The position numbers and the translations under genes were made by a program. DNA of 64,000 nt, from positions 326,484 through 390,483 of the forward strand of contig NZ_VUYU01000005.1 of the NCBI RefSeq assembly GCF_011682065.1, written 5' to 3'. This DNA is from Massilia rubra (GTDB lineage: Bacteria; Pseudomonadota; Gammaproteobacteria; Burkholderiales; Burkholderiaceae_D). Of this stretch, positions 9,670 through 17,134 are shown one piece after another. Numbering within the stretch: the stretch's first letter is position 1; the number at the start of each line of letters is the position of its first letter. The notes beneath the pieces were generated by a model. The model did not search any database, was not told where the DNA came from, and was given only the letters and a program-made list of their open reading frames with translations.

Positions 9670-10515
9670 TTATTGGGCGATGGAATACAGGTGGCCGTTG
9701 AGCGCACGGAGGACGGCGCGGCCGTTGCCGGATGCGAGCACGGGTGCGTTCTGCTGGGCCACACTGACACCCTGGATCATCGGAATGGTCCCTTTCGGCA
9801 GATCGGCGGCGTCGGCCGGGCCGGCCATCAGGTCGAGTTTCATCATCAGCATGATGTTGTCGATGGCGTCCTTGGACGCGCTGCGGTAGGCCGCGCCCTT
9901 GTTCTCGCCCCATGCCTTGAGCGAGTCCGTGCCGCCCGCGCCCAGCGGGCTGGAAACGAAGACATAGGTATTGAGGAAGGACTTCTGTTCCACGTTCGGG
10001 CGCGACAGGGTGGCCACCGAGCGCACGCTCAGCTGCTTGAAGTCGGGCGAGAAGGTGTAGCTGGTCTGAATGACCATCAGGCCCTTGCCGGCGCCGACCG
10101 CATTGACGCGGTCGGTGATCTGCTGCATCGTCGACGGCAGCGGCTGGGTTTCGACAGCGCCGAACTTGAGCGGCGTGCCGCTGGCCAGGTTGGCGGCCAG
10201 CGCCTGCAGGTAGTGCGAGCGGAAATCGTAGTCGTCGACCGAGGCGTAGAACGGGGCCAAGGTGCCGTGAATGGTGTTCTGGCGCGATTCGGCCACTTTC
10301 GAGTCGATGAATGCGCCGATCAGGCCGCCACCGAGGGCGGCGCTGGCGCCGAACGCTTCGGCGCGCACGATGATTTCGTCCTGGGGCAGCAGGCTCGTCA
10401 CCGGCACCTGGGTCAATTCTTTCGCCGCCGGGTCGAGCGCGACCCGTGTCGGTGGCATGGTGCAGGCACTAAAGCACAGCGCCACAGCGCCGGCGATCAC
10501 AATCCTTGATAACAT
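9670..10515 (-). CDS. Putative lipoprotein of unknown function
   Basis: A 281-residue protein. Starting at 10515 it opens MLSRIVIAGAVALCFSAC, a lipoprotein signal with the lipidated Cys at residue 18; two upstream in-frame ATGs (10557, 10536) would spoil this. The mature part includes a Gly/Ala-rich stretch (AFGASAALGGGLIGAFID) near residues 70-85 that could be a glycine-zipper-like segment. It is first in an operon with the exported protein at 9088-9654. No domain is recognised with confidence. The pair may form an envelope complex, which is only inference. Confidence 0.6.
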   Translation of the reverse strand: MLSRIVIAGAVALCFSACTMPPTRVALDPAAKELTQVPVTSLLPQDEIIVRAEAFGASAALGGGLIGAFIDSKVAESRQNTIHGTLAPFYASVDDYDFRSHYLQALAANLASGTPLKFGAVETQPLPSTMQQITDRVNAVGAGKGLMVIQTSYTFSPDFKQLSVRSVATLSRPNVEQKSFLNTYVFVSSPLGAGGTDSLKAWGENKGAAYRSASKDAIDNIMLMMKLDLMAGPADAADLPKGTIPMIQGVSVAQQNAPVLASGNGRAVLRALNGHLYSIAQ

Positions 10516-10707
10516 TTCCGTTTTCCGTTCCGTCATTGGCCCTGCTTGCGGGACCATTATTGTAAATATATCCAGGCGGAATTTTACGGGGAAGTTGATT
10601 AATTCTGTAGATAACTATTTGTTTATTTTTAGAAAAAGTTGCGCTTGAGATCTTGTGGTCGTGTATTTATTGTGCATTGCAGCAGCCGCCGCTTGGCGGC
10701 CAGCAGC

Positions 10708-11604
10708 CTACCTGGCCGGGTCAAGCGGCGCGACCGGGTCCGCCAGCACCTGGGTCCAGTACACCCGCGCGCTCGCGCCGGCATGGTTGATGGCGTAGGC
10801 GGCGCCCATGTCGCTCAATTGCGGGTCCATCAGGTTGGCGCAGTGGCCCGGGCTGTCGAGCCATCCGGCGACCACCTCGTCGGGCGAATCCTGCCCGACT
10901 GCGATGTTTTCGCCGACGCGGCGCCACTGGTAGCCGGCCGCCAGCGCGCGTTCGCCGACCATGCGGCCATCTTTTCCGGTATGGCTGAAATAGCGCTTGC
11001 CGGCCATGTCGCCGCTGTGGCTCAGCGCCGCGGCGGCCAGTTCCTCGTTCCACACCAGCGGCGGCGCCGCCTCGAACGCTTGCGCGCCGCAGTTGCGGGC
11101 GCTGGCGCGGGCCCGGTTGGCCGCCTCCAGGATGCGCAGCCCGGCCTCGCGCGACGGCGGCAGGCGCGAGGCGGCCGAGGGCGGGGCCGGCTCGGCCAGC
11201 ACGATCAGCCAGCTGTCGCCGGTGCGGCGCGCGCCCACGTGCGCAAAGCGGGCGTTTAGCAGCGTCTTGCAGTAGCTGCGTTCGATGCTGGCCATGACCC
11301 GCACCGGATCGGATACGCCCGCCACGTAAATCGCATCGGCCTGGGCCACCGGATAGCCGGCGCGCTCGATCGCCGGCGCCAGCAGGGTGCCGGCCGCCAC
11401 CTGGACGTTGGACAAGGCCGGATGCGCCAGCAACGGCGCCGCCGGTCCCAGCGTGGCGCCCTGGCAGGTGTGCGGGACGGCGCGGTAGGCGTTGATCAGT
11501 TCGATGAGCGTGGTGCGTTGCTGGGCGCCGGCCGGCAGCGTGGCGAGAGCCAGGCAGGCGAGCAGCCAGCGCGGCGTGGCGGTGTGTGGAGCGAAGAATG
11601 TCAT
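10708..11604 (-). CDS. CAP (SCP/PR-1) domain secreted protein
   Basis: A 298-residue exported protein with a signal peptide ending PAGAQ. The C-terminal ~130 residues form a CAP domain: ILEAANRARASARNCG, LAAAALSHSGDMAGKRYFSHTG, VGENIAVGQDS, VVAGWLDSPGHCANLMDP and a final VYWTQVL. The His residues of the conserved CAP cavity (HSGDM, SHTG, GHCANLM) are present. The N-terminal half is less typical but retains paired Cys. Bacterial CAP proteins are extracellular and mostly of unknown role. The gene stands alone, divergent from the DUF2058 gene. Confidence 0.85.
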   Translation of the reverse strand: MTFFAPHTATPRWLLACLALATLPAGAQQRTTLIELINAYRAVPHTCQGATLGPAAPLLAHPALSNVQVAAGTLLAPAIERAGYPVAQADAIYVAGVSDPVRVMASIERSYCKTLLNARFAHVGARRTGDSWLIVLAEPAPPSAASRLPPSREAGLRILEAANRARASARNCGAQAFEAAPPLVWNEELAAAALSHSGDMAGKRYFSHTGKDGRMVGERALAAGYQWRRVGENIAVGQDSPDEVVAGWLDSPGHCANLMDPQLSDMGAAYAINHAGASARVYWTQVLADPVAPLDPAR

Positions 11605-11705
11605 GCGGGGATTCTAACAGCGGCCGCATTTTTGCTATGCTATCGACTTTCCACCGGCTGGCGCCCTTGCCCGTGCCGGCGAACCACATTTACGGAGTAG
11701 TGCAT

Positions 11706-12242
11706 ATGGCCTCGTTGCAAGAGCAGTTTTTGAAAGCCGGCCTGGTCGACAAAAACAAGGCCAAACAGGCCAACCAGGAAAAGACCAAGCAGAAGAAGGT
11801 CGAGCGTCGCACCGGTACGCAGAGCGTCGACGAGGCCCGCCTGGCCGCGCTGGAGACCCAGCGCAAGAACGCCGAGCGGGCGCGCGAACTCAATGCCCAG
11901 CGCGACGCGGCCGCCAACGAAAAGGCGATCGTGGCGCAGATCGCCCAGATGGTGCAAAAGAACCGCCAGAGCAAGGGCAATGGCGATATCGCCTACAACT
12001 TCACCCACAATAACAAGATCGAGCGTTTTTATGTGTCGGCGGCGGTGCAGGCGCACCTGGTGGCCGGGCGGCTGGTGATCATCCGCCAGGGCGATTCGAC
12101 CGAACTGGTGCCGCGCGTGATCGCCGACAAGATCGCCGAGCGCGATGCGTCGATCGTGGTGCGCGTGAACAAAGCCAGCACCGAGGTCGATGCGGACGAT
12201 CCGTACGCGGCGTTCCAGATCCCCGACGACTTGATGTGGTAA
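11706..12242 (+). CDS. DUF2058 protein (YaiL-type nucleoprotein)
   Basis: A 178-residue cytoplasmic protein of the DUF2058/YaiL family. The start at 11706 has GGAG upstream, and the product begins MASLQEQFLKAGLVDKNKAK as family members do. The N-terminal half is a highly charged predicted coiled coil (KKVERR, LAALETQRKNAERARELNAQRDAAANEKAI). The C-terminal half is the compact conserved domain (IAYNFTHNNKIERFYVSAAV). It is annotated as a nucleoprotein or polynucleotide-associated factor, but the function is not settled. Its stop codon overlaps the left end of the 158-bp palindrome at 12242-12399. Confidence 0.9.
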   Translation: MASLQEQFLKAGLVDKNKAKQANQEKTKQKKVERRTGTQSVDEARLAALETQRKNAERARELNAQRDAAANEKAIVAQIAQMVQKNRQSKGNGDIAYNFTHNNKIERFYVSAAVQAHLVAGRLVIIRQGDSTELVPRVIADKIAERDASIVVRVNKASTEVDADDPYAAFQIPDDLMW

Positions 12243-12399
12243 GAGCCTATCCCAGTAGATCGGAGTCGCTGCTGGCGCGCCTGCCAAGCGAGTGCCGCGT
12301 TGCTCGTCGTTGCATGGCTAGCCATGCGGCCTCCTCGCGCCTTGCCCTCGCTTGCCATGCATCGCCATCAGCTTCCCCCGATCTACTGAGATAGGCTCT
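12242..12399. repeat. 158-bp imperfect palindrome (MITE-like element)
   Basis: The ends are inverted copies: AGAGCCTATC-C-CAGTAGATCGG on the left, the same with one change on the right. Pairing continues inwards in patches to a perfect 16-base centre, GCATGGCTAGCCATGC (12314-12329). The whole element could fold as one long hairpin. It sits exactly between the stop of the DUF2058 gene and the 3' end of the GlxA-type gene, carries no gene and no terminator-like T-run, and looks like a non-autonomous mobile or extragenic repeat. Confidence 0.75.
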
Positions 12400-12414
12400 A
12401 AGCCAGCCGGCCGC

Positions 12415-13407
12415 TCACAACCCCGCGCGCTGCGAGAAGCGCGCGCGGTACTGCAGCGGATTGACGCCGAAATTGCGCAGGAAGACACGGCGCAGCGTTT
12501 GTTCTTCGGCATAGCCAATCTTTTTGCAGATGGCTTTCAAGGGCAGGGTGCTCGATTCGAGCGCCCGGCACGCCGCTTCCATGCGGATCGCCTCGACCGT
12601 CTTGGCCGGGGTGCGGCCCACGGTGGCGGCATACACGCGCACGAAGGTGCGCAGCGACATACTGGCCATCGCGGCCAGGCGCGCCACGCCCAGGTCTTCA
12701 TCGATATGGGCGGCGATCCACGCATGTAAAGCCGCAAAATTGCCGTCATCGCGCGCCTGCGCCGCCAGCGGCACGCTGAACTGCGATTGTCCGCCGGCGC
12801 GCTTGATGAACATGACCAGCTGGCGCGCGGTCTGGATGGCGATCTGGTGGCCGTAGTCGGCTTCGATCAGCGCCAGGCTCATGTCGATGCCGGCCGTGAC
12901 CCCGGCCGAGGTCCAGACGCCGCGATCATGGATGAACAGGGCGTCGGCATCGACGTCCACATCCGGGTGGCGCTGGCGCAAGCGCTCGACCCAGGCCCAG
13001 TGGGTCGCCACGCGGCGCCCTTGCAGTTGGCCGGCGGCGGCCAGCACAAAGGCCCCGCTGCACACCGAGCATAGCCTGCGCACGCCGCCCGCGTGTTCTG
13101 CGATCCAGCCGGCCAGCCGAGGGCTGACGGTAAATTCTTCTCCCTTGCAGCCGCCGGCGACGATCAGCGTATCGATGCCGGCGACATCGAGCGTGGCGAC
13201 GGACTGCGTGTCGACCGCCAGACCGGCGCTGGACATGACGCTGCCGCCGCCCACCGACGCGATGACGGTCTGGTACAAGGCCGGCGCGCCGGCGGCCTGG
13301 CTCAAGCGGTCCGCCGTGGCAAACGCCTGCAGCGGCCCGGCCAGGTCGAGCAGGTTCATGTCGTCGTAGGCGAGGAAGACGATGCGGCGCGGTGGGGAAA
13401 CGAGCAT
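12415..13407 (-). CDS. GlxA-family transcriptional regulator (DJ-1/PfpI + AraC HTH)
   Basis: A 330-residue regulator. Residues ~8-190 are a DJ-1/PfpI-like domain (IVFLAYDDMNLLDLAGPLQAF, LIVAGGCKGEEF, CSVCSGAFVLAAAGQLQGRR) with the Cys at the elbow position. Residues ~225-325 are a two-helix-turn-helix AraC domain (LGVARLAAMASMSLRTFVRV, LKAICKKIGYAEEQTLRRVF). Such proteins bind a small metabolite in the N-terminal domain and activate nearby genes. The gene immediately upstream (13438-14568) encodes an exported DJ-1/PfpI protein on the same strand, 30 bases away, so the two are probably linked in one transcript. Confidence 0.9.
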   Translation of the reverse strand: MLVSPPRRIVFLAYDDMNLLDLAGPLQAFATADRLSQAAGAPALYQTVIASVGGGSVMSSAGLAVDTQSVATLDVAGIDTLIVAGGCKGEEFTVSPRLAGWIAEHAGGVRRLCSVCSGAFVLAAAGQLQGRRVATHWAWVERLRQRHPDVDVDADALFIHDRGVWTSAGVTAGIDMSLALIEADYGHQIAIQTARQLVMFIKRAGGQSQFSVPLAAQARDDGNFAALHAWIAAHIDEDLGVARLAAMASMSLRTFVRVYAATVGRTPAKTVEAIRMEAACRALESSTLPLKAICKKIGYAEEQTLRRVFLRNFGVNPLQYRARFSQRAGL

Positions 13408-13437
13408 GCGTGTGATGTCAGTTAATCCGGACCCGCA

Positions 13438-14568
13438 TTATCGCCGCTGCCACGGGTATTCGGTTTCCAGCACCACGAAGCGGGCGGCCGCCGCGCCGTA
13501 GCGGGTGGTGATGTCGCTCAGGGCCTTGTCCAGCACCTGGGCGGACGGCGTGGCGTCGAAGGCGGGCAGGGTCCAGTCCATCGGCCTGGCTTGTCCGCCA
13601 ATCGGCTCGGGCATGAGCAGCAAGCCGTTGCGCGTTGTGACCTGCGCGCCGCTGTGCGCCAGCGCATGGACGCGGGCGCGCAGGGTGGCGGTGTAGGCGT
13701 CGGCGCTCAGGGCGAGCGCCAGTTCATCGACGCCGTCGGCGACCTCGATGCCGATATCGTCGCTGGGACGCAAGAAATACGCGGTCACGGCGCTAACGCG
13801 GTCGCCCAAGGTGAGGCGGAAGGCATCGCTGTCGTGGGTGGCGCTCCAGTCGGCTACGCCGAGCCGGGCGGCCAGCGCCTGCGCGCGTGCGGCGCCGCCG
13901 ATCGCTTCGACCAGCGCCAGCGAGGTCGGTAACGCCGCGCTGATGCCGGCGCTGGTCACCAGCTTGCCGTCGGCGACATAGCGCGTGTTTTTCAGCCAGG
14001 TCGTCTCGGGGAACTGCTTGATGCGCGCCGCGTGGGTGCTCCAGTGGCCGGTGGCGCGGTGGCCGCGCGTCAGGCCGGCGTGGGCCAGCACGATCGAGCC
14101 ATTGCAGATGCCGACCATGGTCGCGCCCCTGGCCGCCTGCGCGCCGATCCACGCCAGCAAGGCCGGGTCATCGGCGTGCTTGACGGCGGGGATGATGACG
14201 TAATCGGCGCCGTCGGGATAGCGCTGGTCGAATTCGGCGACGCTGGCGCCGGGCTGTATTGTCAAGGGCGGCAGCAGCAGCGGGCCGGCCCCGGTGGCCA
14301 CGCCGATCACCTCGGCCACGCCCGACTGGGCCAGCACGCCGTAGGGCAGCACGTAGTCGGACATCACGGTGCCGGCGTTTTCGCCCACCACCGCGATCAC
14401 CGGCCTGGCGCGGCCGAAGCGCGGCGCGTAAGGGGCGATTTTTTCGGCACTCCCGATCGTGGTGGTGGCGCCCGGTGCGGCGACGGCCGGGCCGTCCTGC
14501 GCGAACGAGGGGCCGCTGAAGGAGAGGGCGGCAAGTGCGATGAGCGCCAGCGGCGGGAATGCAGTCAT
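13438..14568 (-). CDS. Exported DJ-1/PfpI family protein
   Basis: A 376-residue protein with an N-terminal signal peptide ending PSFAQ, followed by a DJ-1/PfpI (glutamine-amidotransferase-like) domain. The nucleophile elbow reads VGICNGSIVLAHAGLTRG with Cys in the expected place, and ATGHWSTH follows. The C-terminal ~100 residues are not recognised. Export is unusual for this fold, which is mostly cytoplasmic. Relatives include proteases, chaperones and isonitrile hydratases, so an enzymatic role is possible but unproven. Probable operon with the GlxA-type regulator downstream, which carries a related domain. Confidence 0.8.
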   Translation of the reverse strand: MTAFPPLALIALAALSFSGPSFAQDGPAVAAPGATTTIGSAEKIAPYAPRFGRARPVIAVVGENAGTVMSDYVLPYGVLAQSGVAEVIGVATGAGPLLLPPLTIQPGASVAEFDQRYPDGADYVIIPAVKHADDPALLAWIGAQAARGATMVGICNGSIVLAHAGLTRGHRATGHWSTHAARIKQFPETTWLKNTRYVADGKLVTSAGISAALPTSLALVEAIGGAARAQALAARLGVADWSATHDSDAFRLTLGDRVSAVTAYFLRPSDDIGIEVADGVDELALALSADAYTATLRARVHALAHSGAQVTTRNGLLLMPEPIGGQARPMDWTLPAFDATPSAQVLDKALSDITTRYGAAAARFVVLETEYPWQRR

Positions 14569-14705
14569 GGGTCGGACTCCGGTCAGTCATTTAGATGAGG
14601 TTCTGGCCCGGATTGCTTATCGCATCCGGGGCCTGAGACGATCTTATGAGACCGCAGGCTTGGCGTAAATGACAAAATACGGTCAATTTGCGCCAGCCTG
14701 GAACG

Positions 14706-14741
14706 AAAAAAACGCCAACCCGCATGGGTTGGCGTTTTTTT
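14706..14741. terminator. Bidirectional Rho-independent terminator
   Basis: A perfect 9-bp stem (CGCCAACCC / GGGTTGGCG, loop GCAT, 14713-14734) has seven A on the left and seven T on the right. It ends the minus-strand gene at 14757-15176 and could work in either direction. Confidence 0.9.
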
Positions 14742-14756
14742 GGGAGCTGCGCGATA

Positions 14757-15176
14757 TTACTTGGTCGCTGGCGCCGCTGGTGTCGCTGGCGTTGCCGGCG
14801 TTGCCGCTGCCGTGACCACCGGCGCCGCGACGCCGCTGGTCGCCGGCGTGGCTTCCCTGGTCGCCTTGGCCGCCTTGGCATGCTTGGCGTGCTTGGTCTT
14901 TTTCTCGGTCTTCACTTCGGTCTTGGTGGTGACTTCTTCCTTCATGCCCGCAGCCGACTTGGTTTCCTTGACTTCGGTCTTGACCGAGTGCGTGTCCTTG
15001 GCGCCGTGGGCATCCTTGGTGTCGGTCTTGACGACGGTGGTTTCTTTGGTGTCGGTCTTGACCACATGCGCTTCGGTTTTCGCCGCCGGCGCCGGCGCCG
15101 CGGCAGGCGCTGGAGCCTGGGCGAAAGCTGCGGTTGCGAACAGGCCGGTGATCAGGGTAGCGATAGTTTTTTTCAT
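14757..15176 (-). CDS. Low-complexity exported protein, Lys/Thr/Ala-rich
   Basis: A 139-residue exported protein: signal MKKTIATLITGLFATAAFAQA, then a mature chain built of Ala/Pro and charged Lys/Thr/Glu/Val words (VVKTDTK occurs twice; KTEVKETK and KTEVKTEK are variants). No Cys and no hydrophobic core, so it is probably unstructured. It shares its signal peptide with the smaller paralogue at 15261-15464, which points to a local duplication. A strong terminator follows. Function unknown; a periplasmic or envelope-associated buffer protein is a guess. Confidence 0.7.
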   Translation of the reverse strand: MKKTIATLITGLFATAAFAQAPAPAAAPAPAAKTEAHVVKTDTKETTVVKTDTKDAHGAKDTHSVKTEVKETKSAAGMKEEVTTKTEVKTEKKTKHAKHAKAAKATREATPATSGVAAPVVTAAATPATPATPAAPATK

Positions 15177-15234
15177 GATGTGGTTTCCTTGGAATTGGTA
15201 TAAACGGTTTATATTTTTATGTATGGTGAGGCTT

Positions 15235-15266
15235 GCTTACTTGCTTACTTGCTTACTTGCTTACTT
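15235..15266. repeat. Octamer tandem repeat (GCTTACTT)4
   Basis: Four perfect copies of an 8-base unit, with degenerate copies on both sides (15231-15234 and from 15267). It covers the last codons and stop of the small exported-protein gene at 15261-15464 and runs into its 3' leader. Read on the minus strand each unit carries TAA, so copy-number change would not lengthen the protein. Confidence 0.9.
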
Positions 15267-15464
15267 GCTTGCCTGGGGCGCCGGCTTGGCGGCTGGCGCG
15301 GCAGTCTTGATGTCCGTGCCTGGTGCTTTGACGTCGGCTTTGGTTTCAACCTTGACTTCGGCCTTCGCTACCGGTGCTGCTGGCGCCGGGGCCGGCGTGG
15401 GAGCTTGTGCAAACGCAGCGCTGGCGAACAGTCCGGTGGTCAGGGTAGCGATTACTTTTTTCAT
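15261..15464 (-). CDS. Small exported Ala/Pro/Lys-rich protein
   Basis: A 67-residue exported protein with signal MKKVIATLTTGLFASAAFAQA, nearly identical to the signal of the neighbour at 14757-15176, and a short disordered mature part with AEVKVETKADVK. The start at 15464 is preceded by a purine-rich AAAGGA-type ribosome site. The two are paralogues that have kept the signal peptide while the mature region diverged in length. The stop codon sits in an octamer tandem repeat. Function unknown. Confidence 0.65.
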   Translation of the reverse strand: MKKVIATLTTGLFASAAFAQAPTPAPAPAAPVAKAEVKVETKADVKAPGTDIKTAAPAAKPAPQASK

Positions 15465-15675
15465 GGTCAGTCCTTTTTCTGGTTTGAGGTTCGGTACACA
15501 GTTGCCGTGTCACTGAGCTGAAAACGCTGCCCGCAACCGATGAGTTGACGACCTTTACACGCGCTTACAACTTGCGCTATCTGCTTACAACTCGGCATGT
15601 TTCCGTATCGCGCCGCCATTTTTATGGCATGCGTGAAAATGTTGTCGCAGCGCCTACGTAGAACTCCTGATCGGC

Positions 15676-15915
15676 GTGTTCATCGACGACATCCTGCGCA
15701 GCGGCAAGGGCATGATGGATGTGGTGCCGGTCGGCGCCAAGGGCGATGCCGGGCGCGAGCGCATTTTGGTCTACCGCACCAACAAGGACTGGGACTGGAC
15801 CATCGTCGGCGTGGCCTTTGCCGACGAGGTGACGCAGGAAGCCGCTGCGGCGCAGGCCATGCAGGAGATGGCGGCCGAACTGGAACGCACGGTGAGCATT
15901 TTCAAGCTGGAATAA
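15676..15915 (+). pseudogene. Chemoreceptor remnant: Cache end joined to receptor tail
   Basis: The 79-residue frame reads like the membrane-distal end of a Cache sensor (GRERILVYRTNKDWDWTIVGVAFADEVTQEA) running directly into a typical chemoreceptor C-terminus (AAELERTVSIFKLE, then stop). The HAMP and signalling domains normally between these are missing, which suggests a large in-frame deletion. No signal or first membrane helix is seen upstream; the sequence matching the Cache side begins at about 15660. It is most likely a decayed chemoreceptor rather than a functional small protein. Confidence 0.6.
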
Positions 15916-16161
15916 GTTACCCGGCGCCCCGCAAGGGGGTGATCCTTCCGATGGCCGGCCCGCGTTGCAGCGCGTGCCGGCCATTGTCGTTTTCCAGCGC
16001 GTGCCTGTTACTTGCACGCATCACTTTTCTCTTGTTTCAGAAACAAGTTTTGCTTAAGCACCTCGCATGATAATATTGTCAATATTAAATCCGCCAGCTT
16101 GTCGTTTCCGCCAAATGGGTGGATGCCGCTTGGCCTGCAAGCGTTCAATCAAAGGACATGT

Positions 16162-16734
16162 ATGACAATTCGCCCGATGGGTCTGATTTTTGCCGTGGCG
16201 CTGTGCGCCAGCGCCGGGGTGTCTGCCCGGACCAGCATGGAAAGCGTGTACACCAACCTGGAGGGCAAGTCGTGCAAGAAAGTCGTCGATGACAAAACCA
16301 CCGGCGCCTACACGCTGACCTGTCCGGGTGCCGGCAAGTTCGCGCTGCAAGTGCTCGACGACGATGATCGCAGCTCGGTCAATCTCGTCGGCCCGGAAAA
16401 ACACGTCTTCGAGCTCGATTACTGGACCGTGGTCACGCCCGGGTTTTCCTCGCTGGGAAAAAAGGCGGAATGGCGCGTGGCCAAAATTGACGGCAAGATT
16501 GTTCCGGCCGCCTTGATTGTGCGCGTCAACGGCACCGATCAATCCGATCCCGAGCATCCGAAGCGCGTGCCCTTGCTGGCCGTGGCGCAGATTCGCAAGA
16601 CCGAAGCGTGCGTGGTGAAAACCATCGGCGCCGGCTCCGCCAACGCCAACACCGAGGCGCGGGCGATTGCCGACGGCCCGGAACTGCCCTGTTTGAAATC
16701 CCTTATGCCCACCAACCAGTCGAAAAAAGGATAA
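16162..16734 (+). CDS. Exported protein of unknown function
   Basis: A 190-residue protein. The start at 16162 follows AAAGGA and gives a signal peptide ending SAGVSA. The mature protein has four Cys spaced like two disulphides (SCKK, LTCPG, EACVV, LPCLK) and a beta-rich look. No known domain is recognised. It lies 3 bases before the M15-type peptidase gene on the same strand, so translation of the two is probably coupled. It could be an accessory or inhibitor of that peptidase; this is inference from position only. Confidence 0.65.
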   Translation: MTIRPMGLIFAVALCASAGVSARTSMESVYTNLEGKSCKKVVDDKTTGAYTLTCPGAGKFALQVLDDDDRSSVNLVGPEKHVFELDYWTVVTPGFSSLGKKAEWRVAKIDGKIVPAALIVRVNGTDQSDPEHPKRVPLLAVAQIRKTEACVVKTIGAGSANANTEARAIADGPELPCLKSLMPTNQSKKG

Positions 16735-16737
16735 CGT

Positions 16738-17115
16738 ATGGCCCAGCCATCATTAGCATGCAAGCGAGCACTAACTGACGCAACCTCACTGTGCCCAAAG
16801 CGCAGCCGCATCTCGGACGGCCTGATGGGCGACTCCGCGCACCAGGCCAGGAAGAGCGACCATAACGACGGCAATGCGTTCGACCTGACCCATGATCCGG
16901 ACAATGGCGTCGATTGCAATTTGTTCGCCAAGCTCGCGCTGCTCGATACGCGCACCACCTATGTGATCTGGAACAGGCAGATCTGCAATGTCAGCGATGG
17001 CCAGTGGAAGCCGTATCACGGCAAAAACGGCCACACGCACCACATGCATGTATCGATCAAGGCCGCCTTGCGCAATGTGGCCTCGCCGTGGCCTTGGGCG
17101 TCGATCGAATCGTAA
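16738..17115 (+). CDS. M15-type peptidase domain protein, no signal peptide
   Basis: A 125-residue protein with the zinc-site layout of the M15/DD-carboxypeptidase (VanY/phage endolysin) group: SDGLMGDSAHQARKSDHNDG, then NAFDLTHD and the closing HTHHMHVSI. His and Asp ligands (H in SDHND, D in FDL, H in HMHVS) are all present. Family members cut peptidoglycan stem peptides. There is no signal peptide, so it would need a lysis, phage or specialised secretion route, or acts on a cytoplasmic substrate. The gene follows an exported protein after 3 bases. Catalytic assignment is firm; biological role is not. Confidence 0.75.
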   Translation: MAQPSLACKRALTDATSLCPKRSRISDGLMGDSAHQARKSDHNDGNAFDLTHDPDNGVDCNLFAKLALLDTRTTYVIWNRQICNVSDGQWKPYHGKNGHTHHMHVSIKAALRNVASPWPWASIES

Positions 17116-17134
17116 GCCGGCGCCGGCCGGCCGC

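Noticed and set aside
10685-10700. GCCGCC-GCTT-GGCGGC hairpin as terminator of the CAP gene
   Set aside because: No T-run follows on either strand.
15235-15266. Octamer repeat as a phase-variation switch
   Set aside because: Every unit carries an in-frame stop on the minus strand, so copy number does not alter the protein beyond its last residues.
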